18,663 nt of DNA from an uncultured Alphaproteobacteria bacterium (GTDB lineage Bacteria; Pseudomonadota; Alphaproteobacteria; Rhizobiales; Rhizobiaceae), in NCBI GenBank assembly GCA_929200335.1, contig CAKMZG010000005.1, positions 1 to 18,663 on the forward strand, given 5' to 3'. Position numbers and translations under genes: made by a program. Numbering within the stretch: the first letter of the stretch is position 1; each line of letters starts with the position of its first letter. The notes under the pieces are model-generated. The model saw only the letters and a program-made list of their open reading frames with translations, made no database searches and had not been told where the DNA came from. Of the stretch, positions 6,823 through 14,077 are shown one piece after another.

Positions 6823-7740
6823 ATGATGCCAATGAACCAACAAGACTTTAAAAACAAGCTGGCACAGCATGAAAGCGCCATTCAATCAGCGCTTGATAGC
6901 ATTTTGACCCTTACTCCCCAAACGGGTGAGACCACACGTCCTAGAAGCTTGATTGAAGCCATGCGTCATGGGGCTTTAAATGGTGGCAAGCGCTTGCGCC
7001 CCATTTTAATGCTTGAGACAGCCGCCCTATTTGATGCTCAAAATGAGGGAATTATGCAGGCTGCCTGCGCCCTTGAATGTGTCCATTGTTATTCTCTCAT
7101 TCATGATGATCTACCCGCTATGGATGACGATGATTTACGCCGTGGAAAACCCACCGTTCATAAAGCATATAATGAGGCTGAGGCGATTTTAGCAGGTGAT
7201 GCGCTCTTAACCCTCGCTTTTGATCTTATGGCGCAAGATATTACCCATAAAAGCGCTGAGGTGCGCATTAATCTCGTGCGTGGACTTGCACAAGCCTCTG
7301 GTCTTGGGGGCATGGCTGGTGGGCAATCGCTCGATCTGTCGCTCTCAGGCAACGATATTAATCCCGATGATGTCGTCCAAATGCAAACCATGAAAACCGG
7401 CGCACTTATTCGCTATGCTTGTGAGGCTGGCGCTATAATCGCCAATGCCTCAAATGAAGATCAACAGCGGTTGCGCAAATTTGGTGAAATTATGGGGCTG
7501 GCCTTTCAATTAAAAGACGATCTTTTAGATCAAACCTCAGACGCTAAAACTTTAGGCAAAGCAGTTCAAAAAGATGCAGATAAAGGCAAAGCAACCTTCA
7601 TCCGCTTGCAAGGCATGGAAGATACACAATCTCAAGCTCATGCCCTCTTGGAAAAAGGCAAAGGCCTGTTGCAACCGTTTGGTGAGAAAGCAGATATGCT
7701 ACTTGCTATTGCTCAATATATTATTGAGCGTAAACAATAG
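6823..7740 (+). CDS. ispA: Farnesyl diphosphate synthase (short-chain polyprenyl synthase)
   Basis: Cytoplasmic prenyltransferase that condenses IPP with DMAPP and then GPP to give farnesyl diphosphate, the precursor of undecaprenyl phosphate, quinone tails and hopanoids. The first Asp-rich motif is DDLPAMDDDD at 95-104, with the two-residue insertion typical of bacterial enzymes and Tyr90 five positions before it, as in farnesyl-specific enzymes. The second is LKDDLLD at 230-236. GGKRLRP is at 54-60 and GGQSLDL at 166-172. Length, 305 residues, is normal. AAGGA precedes the ATG by about 6 bases; a second ATG follows immediately. Undecaprenyl phosphate carries the substrate of neighbouring MtgA, a plausible functional link. 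It ends 23 bases from the convergent membrane-protein gene with no obvious terminator between them. Confidence 0.95.
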   Translation: MMPMNQQDFKNKLAQHESAIQSALDSILTLTPQTGETTRPRSLIEAMRHGALNGGKRLRPILMLETAALFDAQNEGIMQAACALECVHCYSLIHDDLPAMDDDDLRRGKPTVHKAYNEAEAILAGDALLTLAFDLMAQDITHKSAEVRINLVRGLAQASGLGGMAGGQSLDLSLSGNDINPDDVVQMQTMKTGALIRYACEAGAIIANASNEDQQRLRKFGEIMGLAFQLKDDLLDQTSDAKTLGKAVQKDADKGKATFIRLQGMEDTQSQAHALLEKGKGLLQPFGEKADMLLAIAQYIIERKQ

Positions 7741-7763
7741 TTTATCTACTTTTCCGCTTTAAC

Positions 7764-9335
7764 CTATTTCTTTAATGGCAATGGAATTTCTGGCAAATAC
7801 CACTCCTTCAGCGCCGCCATATCTATGCCTAACTTAGCTTTAATCTCTTGCTCTTTACGCCAGCGGCTAAAGGTACAACTGCGCCATTCTTTATAACATG
7901 GCACATAACCATGAATAATATTTTGAATAACAGCCCTAGTATTAGATTTCTCATTATATGAAATTTTATCACTGTTCATATAATGGTAAAGAGCAGGCAC
8001 AGTATCTATACCAGCGCTCTTTAAATAATATATGTCTAATTCTCGATTATTTTCAATGGCTTTATCTACATTGTAATTGGCAATGAAGCCTGAAAAATCA
8101 ACAAAACAACAGCTTATTAGCACAAAGCCAAGCATAGCAAAATTAGACGCGATTAACCACTGACCGGTTTTCTTCAACACAATTCTCAAAACAATCAACA
8201 ATAGGCCGCTAGCCACAAGTCCCATCCAGATCATTGCTGCAACCCTTAAAAATGTGAGTTGATAAACCGAAATATAGAGATCTAAACGAAAGATAGAAGC
8301 CAAAACCAACACGATGTTTTGTCCAACCCATAGATAAACGAGGGCGCGTAATAATTTATCACCTTCACTTTTTGAACCAGGGCGCAAAGCAATCAGCACA
8401 AAAAGTGCCGCCAATAAGGCCGTCACAATTAAAGGATAAGCCCCACGATGAGCATAAGAGGCATAAGTCATACCCTTAGGCAACTCCAAACCGCCCCAAA
8501 GATAGAGGCCATCCATGACAATTTGAACCACAAAGATTACATTAAAGACAATCAGTGATCGCAAAATCGCACCATGACTAAAAATTCCATAAAATACCTG
8601 TATTTGATTTTGCTGTTCAGTTTTTTCTTTAGTCTTTTCTTCTGGAGCTTTAGTCGATTTTTTAAAGCCAAATTTCTCCAACAAATTATAACCATGCCAA
8701 CGCAAAAATGCCCAAACAGTAAGAAACACTATACTCAATTCAATAAGAATGGATGGATCGAGAAAACTCAAAATATACCACAAATCAATCTTGTTAAGCC
8801 AATTCTCAATGATAGGGTTTGCTTTAGCAAACAGTGCAATGAATGCAATCCCTATAATAATAGGCATCAGCCATTGGGTTATCAATAAAATTAAAGATTG
8901 TTTGGTTGATTTCTTGCTTAGAATTTTGGGGGGATTTTTTAAATCACTGATTGAAAATAGTAACGCTAAAAATGGAAATTTTAAGCATCTAAAAATAAAA
9001 TTTGTCACATTACCCATGATCTGATTATTCATCAACATAGTGCCAGAAATAGCGAGCACTAGCGCCAAGGATAAAGATAGCCCAGAGACCTCTTCAAATA
9101 AAATTAAAGCTGCACTAAAATAAGCAAGCACCCCAACAAATTGAAATTTACTCCGCGCCTCTTGCATATTCAACATGCAACAAGAACTGCCAAGCAACAA
9201 AATGAATATACCTATCGACAGCCCCCACTCCACATCATGTGTCATGAACAACCAATAATAGACCCCTACCAAGATCGTGGCAAAACTTAATGCCTGTGAT
9301 TTAACATGGGGCTTTGTAAGCACTAAAGCTGACAT
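7764..9335 (-). CDS. DUF4173 (DUF4153-like) multi-pass inner-membrane protein of unknown function
   Basis: About 523 residues with many hydrophobic segments, plainly an integral membrane protein. The segment YAHRGAYPLIVTALLAA at 294-310, followed by a RPGS turn, is the hallmark I know from DUF4173 proteins. The tail after about residue 415 (NYNVDKAIENN, YYLKSAGIDTVPALY) is also family-like and is probably on the periplasmic side. A charged, Lys/Glu/Gln-rich loop lies at about 225-245. Nothing shows an enzymatic activity, and the family has no established role that I know. The ATG at 9335 is chosen because AGGAG lies 6 bases before it. The frame is open to 9455, but the added residues lack a ribosome site. 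The gene lies downstream of pckA on the same strand, separated by pckA's terminator, so it needs its own promoter. Confidence 0.8.
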   Translation of the reverse strand: MSALVLTKPHVKSQALSFATILVGVYYWLFMTHDVEWGLSIGIFILLLGSSCCMLNMQEARSKFQFVGVLAYFSAALILFEEVSGLSLSLALVLAISGTMLMNNQIMGNVTNFIFRCLKFPFLALLFSISDLKNPPKILSKKSTKQSLILLITQWLMPIIIGIAFIALFAKANPIIENWLNKIDLWYILSFLDPSILIELSIVFLTVWAFLRWHGYNLLEKFGFKKSTKAPEEKTKEKTEQQNQIQVFYGIFSHGAILRSLIVFNVIFVVQIVMDGLYLWGGLELPKGMTYASYAHRGAYPLIVTALLAALFVLIALRPGSKSEGDKLLRALVYLWVGQNIVLVLASIFRLDLYISVYQLTFLRVAAMIWMGLVASGLLLIVLRIVLKKTGQWLIASNFAMLGFVLISCCFVDFSGFIANYNVDKAIENNRELDIYYLKSAGIDTVPALYHYMNSDKISYNEKSNTRAVIQNIIHGYVPCYKEWRSCTFSRWRKEQEIKAKLGIDMAALKEWYLPEIPLPLKK

Positions 9336-9456
9336 CCGCATCTCCTTTACAATAAATGAAGCTGGGACACTAGGAAGAGAATTTGCGTTTTCAATGTTAA
9401 AATTAAGGTGATTTAATGGTCTTATCATGTTGAAAATAAGGTATAGCGCAAACAAT

Positions 9457-9490
9457 AAAAAAGGCAGAATGCTTGCACATCCTGCCTTTT
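9457..9490 (-). terminator. Rho-independent terminator of pckA
   Basis: AAAAGGCAGAATG (9459-9471) pairs with CATCCTGCCTTTT (9478-9490), with one A-C mismatch and a 6-base loop. The minus-strand T-run is the complement of 9462-9457. It lies about 90 bases after the pckA stop and separates pckA from the DUF4173 gene. Confidence 0.82.
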
Positions 9491-9577
9491 AAAATTCTAT
9501 GAGTTAACCCAGATAGGGGCTAGTGCGAATAGTTCTCGTTTAGGTGAATTCACATAAACGCTACACGCGCTAAGGCT

Positions 9578-11176
9578 TTAGGCAGCGCTTGGCGCAGCGT
9601 TTTTAACATCACCGTCCACATGAGCTTCAAATTTTGCAAAATTATCAATGAACATTTGCACCAATTTAGCAGCCTGCGCATCATAAGCCTCAGCATCTGA
9701 CCAAGTACTGCGCGGGTTAAGAATAGCATCCTCAACACCCTCAATGGATAGAGGCACGTCAACACCAAAATTATCGTCTTTTCTAAATTCAGCATTCGCC
9801 AAAGTACCATTTAATGCAGCCGATAGCATTGCGCGGGTTTGTTTAATTGGCATGCGATTACCAACACCATAGGCACCGCCTGTCCAACCCGTATTTACCA
9901 ACCAACAATTAACCTTATGCTCAGCAATTAAGCGGCGCAACAAATTTCCATATTCAGATGGATGACGCGGCATGAATGGCGCACCAAAACAAGTTGAAAA
10001 AGTTGCCTCAGGCTCGGTTACACCTTTTTCAGTACCAGCAACCTTAGCCGTATAACCAGATAAGAAGTGATACATGGCTTGCTCAGGTGTCAATTTAGCG
10101 ATTGGAGGCAGAATACCAAAAGCATCGGCGGTTAACATAATAATGTTTTTAGGCTGTGGTGCCTTACCTGTTTCACTCGCATTTGGAATATAATGTAGCG
10201 GATAAGCACAACGGGTATTTTCTGTTAATGAACCATCGTCAAAATCAGGCACACCGTTTTCGTCCAAAACTACATTTTCCAATACTGTACCAAAACGCTC
10301 TGTTGTCGAATAGATTTCTGGCTCAGCCTCTTTAGACAATTTGATGGTTTTAGCATAACAGCCACCTTCAAAATTGAAAACGCCATCTGGTGCCCAGCCA
10401 TGCTCATCATCACCAATTAAAGTGCGTGATGGATCAGCAGAAAGGGTTGTTTTACCTGTACCAGAAAGGCCAAAGAATACCGCAGTTTCACCAGCATCAT
10501 TTACATTAGCAGAGCAATGCATTGGCATGATGTCTTTTTCTGGTAGCACATAGTTTAAAAATGAGAATACCGATTTTTTCATCTCACCAGCGTAAGATGT
10601 ACCACCGATAAGAACAATCTTATTGGTGAAATCGCAAGCAATCACAGTTTCTGTACGGCAGCCATGGCGCTCAGGATGGGCGCGGAAAGATGGCAGATCA
10701 ATCACTGTAAATTCTGCAGCAAAATCCTCAAGCTCAGATTTTTCTGGACGAATTAACATGTTGCGAATGAACAATGAATGCCATGCGTTTTCTGTGATAA
10801 TGCGTGTCGAAAGCCTGTGGGTTTCATTAGCTCCTGCAAAAAGATCTTGTACGAAAAGCTCTTTGCCTTTTGCATGGGTTAAGAAATCTGCCAACAGAGT
10901 TTCAAAATGCTTTGGCTCCATTGGCTTATTATTATCCCACCAACACGTATCGGCAGTTTTTGCATCACGCACCAAAAATTTATCTTGAGCTGAACGGCCT
11001 GTATGTTGACCTGTGTAAGCAACCAAAGCACCACCCTGTGCTAGTTTAGCTTCACGGCGTTCAATAGCTTCTTGATAAAGCGCCGGCGCTTGATAATTAT
11101 AATAAACGGCTTTCAAATCCTGCAAACCGAATGTTTCAATGCCCGATGACTTATTCCATACACCAAATTGTTCCAT
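9578..11176 (-). CDS. pckA: Phosphoenolpyruvate carboxykinase (ATP)
   Basis: Gluconeogenic enzyme converting oxaloacetate and ATP to phosphoenolpyruvate, CO2 and ADP in the cytoplasm. This matters for growth on organic and amino acids. The ATP-type P-loop GLSGTGKTTLS is at 236-246, followed by IGDDEHGWAPDGVFNFEGG (254-272), which carries the metal- and nucleotide-binding Asp residues. YAGEMKKSVF is at 195-204. NTGWTGGAYG and YTAKVAGTE appear in the C-terminal half. Length, 532 residues, is normal. The ATG at 11176 (MEQFGV, then GIETFGL) matches the family N-terminus and has GGAAGG about 7 bases upstream. An open extension to 11230 is not family-like. In Rhizobium relatives pckA usually sits next to chvI-chvG, but here the neighbour is an AraC-type regulator. 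It has its own terminator and a candidate promoter. Confidence 0.97.
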   Translation of the reverse strand: MEQFGVWNKSSGIETFGLQDLKAVYYNYQAPALYQEAIERREAKLAQGGALVAYTGQHTGRSAQDKFLVRDAKTADTCWWDNNKPMEPKHFETLLADFLTHAKGKELFVQDLFAGANETHRLSTRIITENAWHSLFIRNMLIRPEKSELEDFAAEFTVIDLPSFRAHPERHGCRTETVIACDFTNKIVLIGGTSYAGEMKKSVFSFLNYVLPEKDIMPMHCSANVNDAGETAVFFGLSGTGKTTLSADPSRTLIGDDEHGWAPDGVFNFEGGCYAKTIKLSKEAEPEIYSTTERFGTVLENVVLDENGVPDFDDGSLTENTRCAYPLHYIPNASETGKAPQPKNIIMLTADAFGILPPIAKLTPEQAMYHFLSGYTAKVAGTEKGVTEPEATFSTCFGAPFMPRHPSEYGNLLRRLIAEHKVNCWLVNTGWTGGAYGVGNRMPIKQTRAMLSAALNGTLANAEFRKDDNFGVDVPLSIEGVEDAILNPRSTWSDAEAYDAQAAKLVQMFIDNFAKFEAHVDGDVKNAAPSAA

Positions 11177-11257
11177 GATTTTACCTTCCATGGGAGTGTG
11201 CAATAAATTGCGCTTCTTCATTTTAACCAATGAGGTTTATCCCATTAGCCCCTAATC

Positions 11258-11286
11258 TATAGATAAAAGCCATAAGATATAAGCAA
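11258..11286 (-). promoter_or_regulatory. Candidate promoter of pckA
   Basis: On the minus strand TTGCTT (11286-11281) is followed after 17 bases by TCTATA (11263-11258), giving a leader of roughly 75 bases. The -10 resembles the CTATA type often seen in alphaproteobacteria. The phased TTTAAA cluster lies immediately upstream. The -35 match is weak. Confidence 0.33.
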
Positions 11287-11311
11287 AAACAAGTAGTAAT
11301 TCGTATTAAAC

Positions 11312-11388
11312 GTTTTAAATTTTTTAATTAAACGATTTAAATATTTTTAAAAGGTTTTAAATTTTTTAAATCATGTATAATTTTTAAA
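11312..11388. repeat. T/A-rich upstream region with phased TTTAAA motifs and a 16-bp direct repeat
   Basis: This stretch is almost pure A+T. TTTAAA occurs six times, starting at 11314, 11336, 11346, 11356, 11365 and 11383. The steps of 22, 10, 10, 9 and 18 are close to whole or double helical turns. GTTTTAAATTTTTTAA occurs twice, at 11312-11327 and 11354-11369, 42 bases apart. It lies between the regulator's stop and the pckA promoter, the place for bent DNA, an UP-like element or a nucleoid-protein site. No hairpin terminator for the regulator was found here. Confidence 0.5.
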
Positions 11389-11411
11389 TTCACAAATTAC
11401 AAAACTTAGAA

Positions 11412-12389
11412 TCAGGTTATAATTTGTGCTCGAAAATTTATAGGACTTTCATTAAATTGTGCTCTAAATGCCGTACTAAAATGAGCCGAACTGGAAAACC
11501 CTGTGGCAAGCGCAATTTCTGTTAAATTCAAAGACGATTGTTCAATAAGGTTCTTTGCTTTTTGCAATCGTAATATGCGATAAAATTGCATGGTGCTTTG
11601 CCCTAATTTTTCATTAAATAAGCGATTAAGTTGTCGTGGACTAAGATCAACGAAAGATGCCAATTGATTAAGCCGAAGGGGATCAGCAAAATTATTTTCC
11701 ATATTTTCAATGGTAGATAAAAGGGCTGGATGATGAACCCCATAACGCTCAGTTAAACCTGCTCGTTGTGCACTAGAGGAAGGGCGAATTTCAGTGTGCA
11801 TAAACCAATCACTAACTTTTCTAGCAAAATTTGCCCCGTGTTGTATTGATAAAAGTGCATGCATTAAATCTAATGGCGCAATCCCCCCAGCGCAGGTAAT
11901 ACGATCACGATCAATCACATATAAAGAACGCTCCAACAATAGATCTGGTAGCGTTTCAGATAAGACTTCCGCATGTTCCCAATGCACAGTCATGCGGCGA
12001 TTGCGCAATAAACCTGCCATGGCTAAAATCACGGGTCCGCCAGATACTCCGCCAAGACGCACATTATTACGTGCCAAATATCTGAGCCAATCAATACTCG
12101 CTCGATTATCAAAACTTGCAGGATCACCACCAGCAATCACTAGAACCAAATCATAATTTACCTGATCCTTAAATGTCTTATCGCTGTTTATAACAACACC
12201 AGATGAACTTATTGCAGCCTTACCATTGGCAGCCAAATGCATAATTTTATAATAGTCATAACCCTCTAAAAGATTAGCAGCACGCAAGGGCTCAATAATG
12301 GAGGAATAAGACATCAATGCAAATCCATTAACAAGTAAAAGCCCAATTCTAAAATGATGTTTTGCGATATTTTTCTTTATTTCTTCCAT
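11412..12389 (-). CDS. GlxA/GbdR-type AraC-family regulator (GATase1-like domain plus AraC HTH)
   Basis: Transcription regulator of 325 residues. Residues 13-190 form a DJ-1/PfpI-like (GATase1) sensor domain. Residues about 225-325 form an AraC DNA-binding domain with two helix-turn-helix units: LNQLASFVDLSPRQLNRLF at 240-258, and the second at about 288-310 with TEIALATGFSSSAHFS. At the position of the catalytic Cys of the amidotransferase fold there is Ser116 (GGVSGG), so it should bind rather than process its ligand. Pseudomonas GbdR and SouR, which sense glycine betaine, dimethylglycine or sarcosine, have this architecture. The gene is divergent from the sox operon across about 95-113 bases, so it is the obvious activator of that operon; this is inference from layout. 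The ribosome site is weak. Confidence 0.9.
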   Translation of the reverse strand: MEEIKKNIAKHHFRIGLLLVNGFALMSYSSIIEPLRAANLLEGYDYYKIMHLAANGKAAISSSGVVINSDKTFKDQVNYDLVLVIAGGDPASFDNRASIDWLRYLARNNVRLGGVSGGPVILAMAGLLRNRRMTVHWEHAEVLSETLPDLLLERSLYVIDRDRITCAGGIAPLDLMHALLSIQHGANFARKVSDWFMHTEIRPSSSAQRAGLTERYGVHHPALLSTIENMENNFADPLRLNQLASFVDLSPRQLNRLFNEKLGQSTMQFYRILRLQKAKNLIEQSSLNLTEIALATGFSSSAHFSTAFRAQFNESPINFRAQIIT

Positions 12390-12502
12390 TTTTTATAAAT
12401 AAACGTCTAAAATATGAAAGTCAAACCCATTATTTCAGCGGACACTACCCGTTCATGTAAGTGCTTAACAATTAAAAGCAAGCGATGAAAAGGGGCAGAG
12501 TT
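12390..12502. promoter_or_regulatory. Divergent control region between the regulator and the sox operon
   Basis: This short region must hold both promoters. I see no good sigma-70 boxes on the sox side, which fits a promoter that needs an AraC-type activator. A short CACT...AGTG inverted pair (12443-12446 and 12460-12463) is the only symmetry noticed. The Shine-Dalgarno AAGGGG (12490-12495) at its right end serves the TTG start of soxB. Confidence 0.4.
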
Positions 12503-13753
12503 TTGCGGTATTCTGGATTTAAAGTTATCAAGGAAGCTTTGAGTGGCCATAAAGGCTGGAAACCGGTATGGCGTGAGCCTGAACCAAAAAAGCACTATGA
12601 TATTATTATTGTTGGCGGTGGCGGCCATGGTTTGGCAACGGCTTATTATCTGGCCAAAGAATTTGGTGAGAAAAATATAGCTGTGCTTGAAAAGGGTTGG
12701 ATTGGCTCTGGCAATATCGGTCGTAACACCACCATCATTCGTTCTAATTACATGTTACCCGGCAACGAGCCCTTTTATGAGCAATCTTTAAAATTATGGG
12801 AAAACCTTGAGCAAGATTTTAACTATAATGCCATGGTATCCCAACGTAGTATTTTAAACCTCTTTCATAATGACCCCCAGCGCGATGCTTTTGTGCGCCG
12901 TGGCAATGCTATGATGTTGGCGGGCGCTGATGCCGTCTTATTAGATGAGCAAGGCATTCGCGATCTCTGCCCTTACCTAGATTATGACAATGCTCGCTTT
13001 CCCATTAAAGGCGGCTTGATGCAGCCTCGCGGCGGCACAGTACGTCATGATGCGGTGGCTTGGGGCTATGCTAGAGGAGCCGATCAGCGCGGCGTTGATA
13101 TCATCCAAAATTGCGAAGTAACAGGCTTTGACATTAATGATGGCATTTGCTCAGGTGTTGAAACTAGCAAGGGCAAAATTAGCGCTAACAAAGTAGCCGT
13201 CTGCGTTGCTGGTTCATCTGGGCGCGTCATGTCCATGGCTGGCATGCGCTTACCCATCGAAAGCCATGTCTTACAAGCCTTTGTTACAGAGGGGCTAAAG
13301 CCTGTTCTACCAGGCGTTATTACCTTTGGCGCAGGGCATTTTTATTGTTCACAGTCCGATAAAGGTGGCCTTGTTTTTGGCGGTGATATCGATGGCTATA
13401 ACACCTATGCTCAAAGGGGTAATTTACCTGTTGTTGAAGATGTCTGCGAGGGCGGCATGGCAATAATGCCGATGATTGGCCGTAGCAGATTATTACGCTC
13501 ATGGGGTGGCATCATGGATATGTCCATGGATGGCTCACCTTTCATTGATAAAACCCATATTGACGGCCTCTATTTCAATGGTGGTTGGTGCTATGGTGGC
13601 TTTAAAGCAACACCTGCCAGTGGTTGGTGCTATGCCCATCTGCTTGCCAAAGATGAACCCCATCCCAATGCCAGTGCATATCGATTAGATCGCTTTTTAA
13701 AAGGTGGTATGATTGATGAAAAAGGCATGGGCGCACAACCCAACCTGCATTAA
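12503..13753 (+). CDS. soxB: Sarcosine oxidase-type beta subunit (heterotetrameric)
   Basis: Flavin-bearing subunit that oxidises the N-methyl amino acid. The Rossmann FAD motif GGGGHG is at about 39-44, followed by VLEKGWIGSGNIGRN, as in the beta subunits of heterotetrameric sarcosine oxidases. RGGTVRHDAVAWGYARGAD contains His182, matching the histidine that carries covalent FMN in characterised enzymes. The C-terminal end holds FNGGWCYGGFKATP. The start is set at TTG 12503: AAGGGG lies 7 bases before it and the protein then begins (M)RYSGF like its homologues. The in-frame ATG at 12485 adds six residues and has no ribosome site. It is first in soxB-soxD-soxA-soxG, with 12 bases to soxD. The true substrate could be another N-methyl amine. 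Confidence 0.92.
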   Translation: MRYSGFKVIKEALSGHKGWKPVWREPEPKKHYDIIIVGGGGHGLATAYYLAKEFGEKNIAVLEKGWIGSGNIGRNTTIIRSNYMLPGNEPFYEQSLKLWENLEQDFNYNAMVSQRSILNLFHNDPQRDAFVRRGNAMMLAGADAVLLDEQGIRDLCPYLDYDNARFPIKGGLMQPRGGTVRHDAVAWGYARGADQRGVDIIQNCEVTGFDINDGICSGVETSKGKISANKVAVCVAGSSGRVMSMAGMRLPIESHVLQAFVTEGLKPVLPGVITFGAGHFYCSQSDKGGLVFGGDIDGYNTYAQRGNLPVVEDVCEGGMAIMPMIGRSRLLRSWGGIMDMSMDGSPFIDKTHIDGLYFNGGWCYGGFKATPASGWCYAHLLAKDEPHPNASAYRLDRFLKGGMIDEKGMGAQPNLH

Positions 13754-13765
13754 AGGAGCAAGACC

Positions 13766-14077
13766 TTGATTATCAATCATCCCCTACTTGGTCCAAGAGA
13801 CGCGGCAGAATTTACCTATCTTGGTGATGCGAATCTGATCAATCGCCCTGAATATGACCCCCAAAATCGCCCTGATGATCTCATTCAGCAATTTCATGAT
13901 TACCTCTATATTAGAGAGAATCCAGCAGGTGAACATCGCGAATTATGGTTTCACGAACAAGGGGATCGTTCTTGGTTAGTAGTAACCCGCAATACTTTGA
14001 CCCACGAAATTACCAAAGTTGAACTGGCACGCGATGTGGCAAGACAACAAGGACGTGATGGGGGAACGAAATCATGA
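13766..14077 (+). CDS. soxD: Sarcosine oxidase-type delta subunit, without zinc-ligand cysteines
   Basis: Small subunit of 103 residues in the fixed soxB-D-A-G order. The start is TTG at 13766, with GGAG about 8 bases before it. Characterised delta subunits begin roughly CPYCGPR and bind zinc with Cys6, Cys9, His59 and Cys63. Here the same place reads HPLLGPR, and the second pair reads HEQGDRSW, so Cys, Cys, His, Cys have become His5, Leu8, His63 and Asp67. The protein has no cysteine at all, so a classical zinc site is impossible. The remaining family pattern is kept: EF and YLG after the GPR, YLYIRENPAGEHRELW, and VTRNTLTHEI. I take it as a delta-subunit variant rather than a broken gene. 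Its stop overlaps the soxA start in ATGA. Confidence 0.85.
   Translation: MIINHPLLGPRDAAEFTYLGDANLINRPEYDPQNRPDDLIQQFHDYLYIRENPAGEHRELWFHEQGDRSWLVVTRNTLTHEITKVELARDVARQQGRDGGTKS

Noticed and set aside
6679..6885. Longer mtgA start at 6885 with an extra hydrophobic N-terminus
   Set aside because: It would overlap divergent ispA and cover its promoter; the added residues are not found in MtgA proteins as I know them.
12407..12628. 73-codon minus-strand frame across the regulator-sox intergenic region
   Set aside because: It is antisense to the soxB start, with no ribosome site or recognisable motif.
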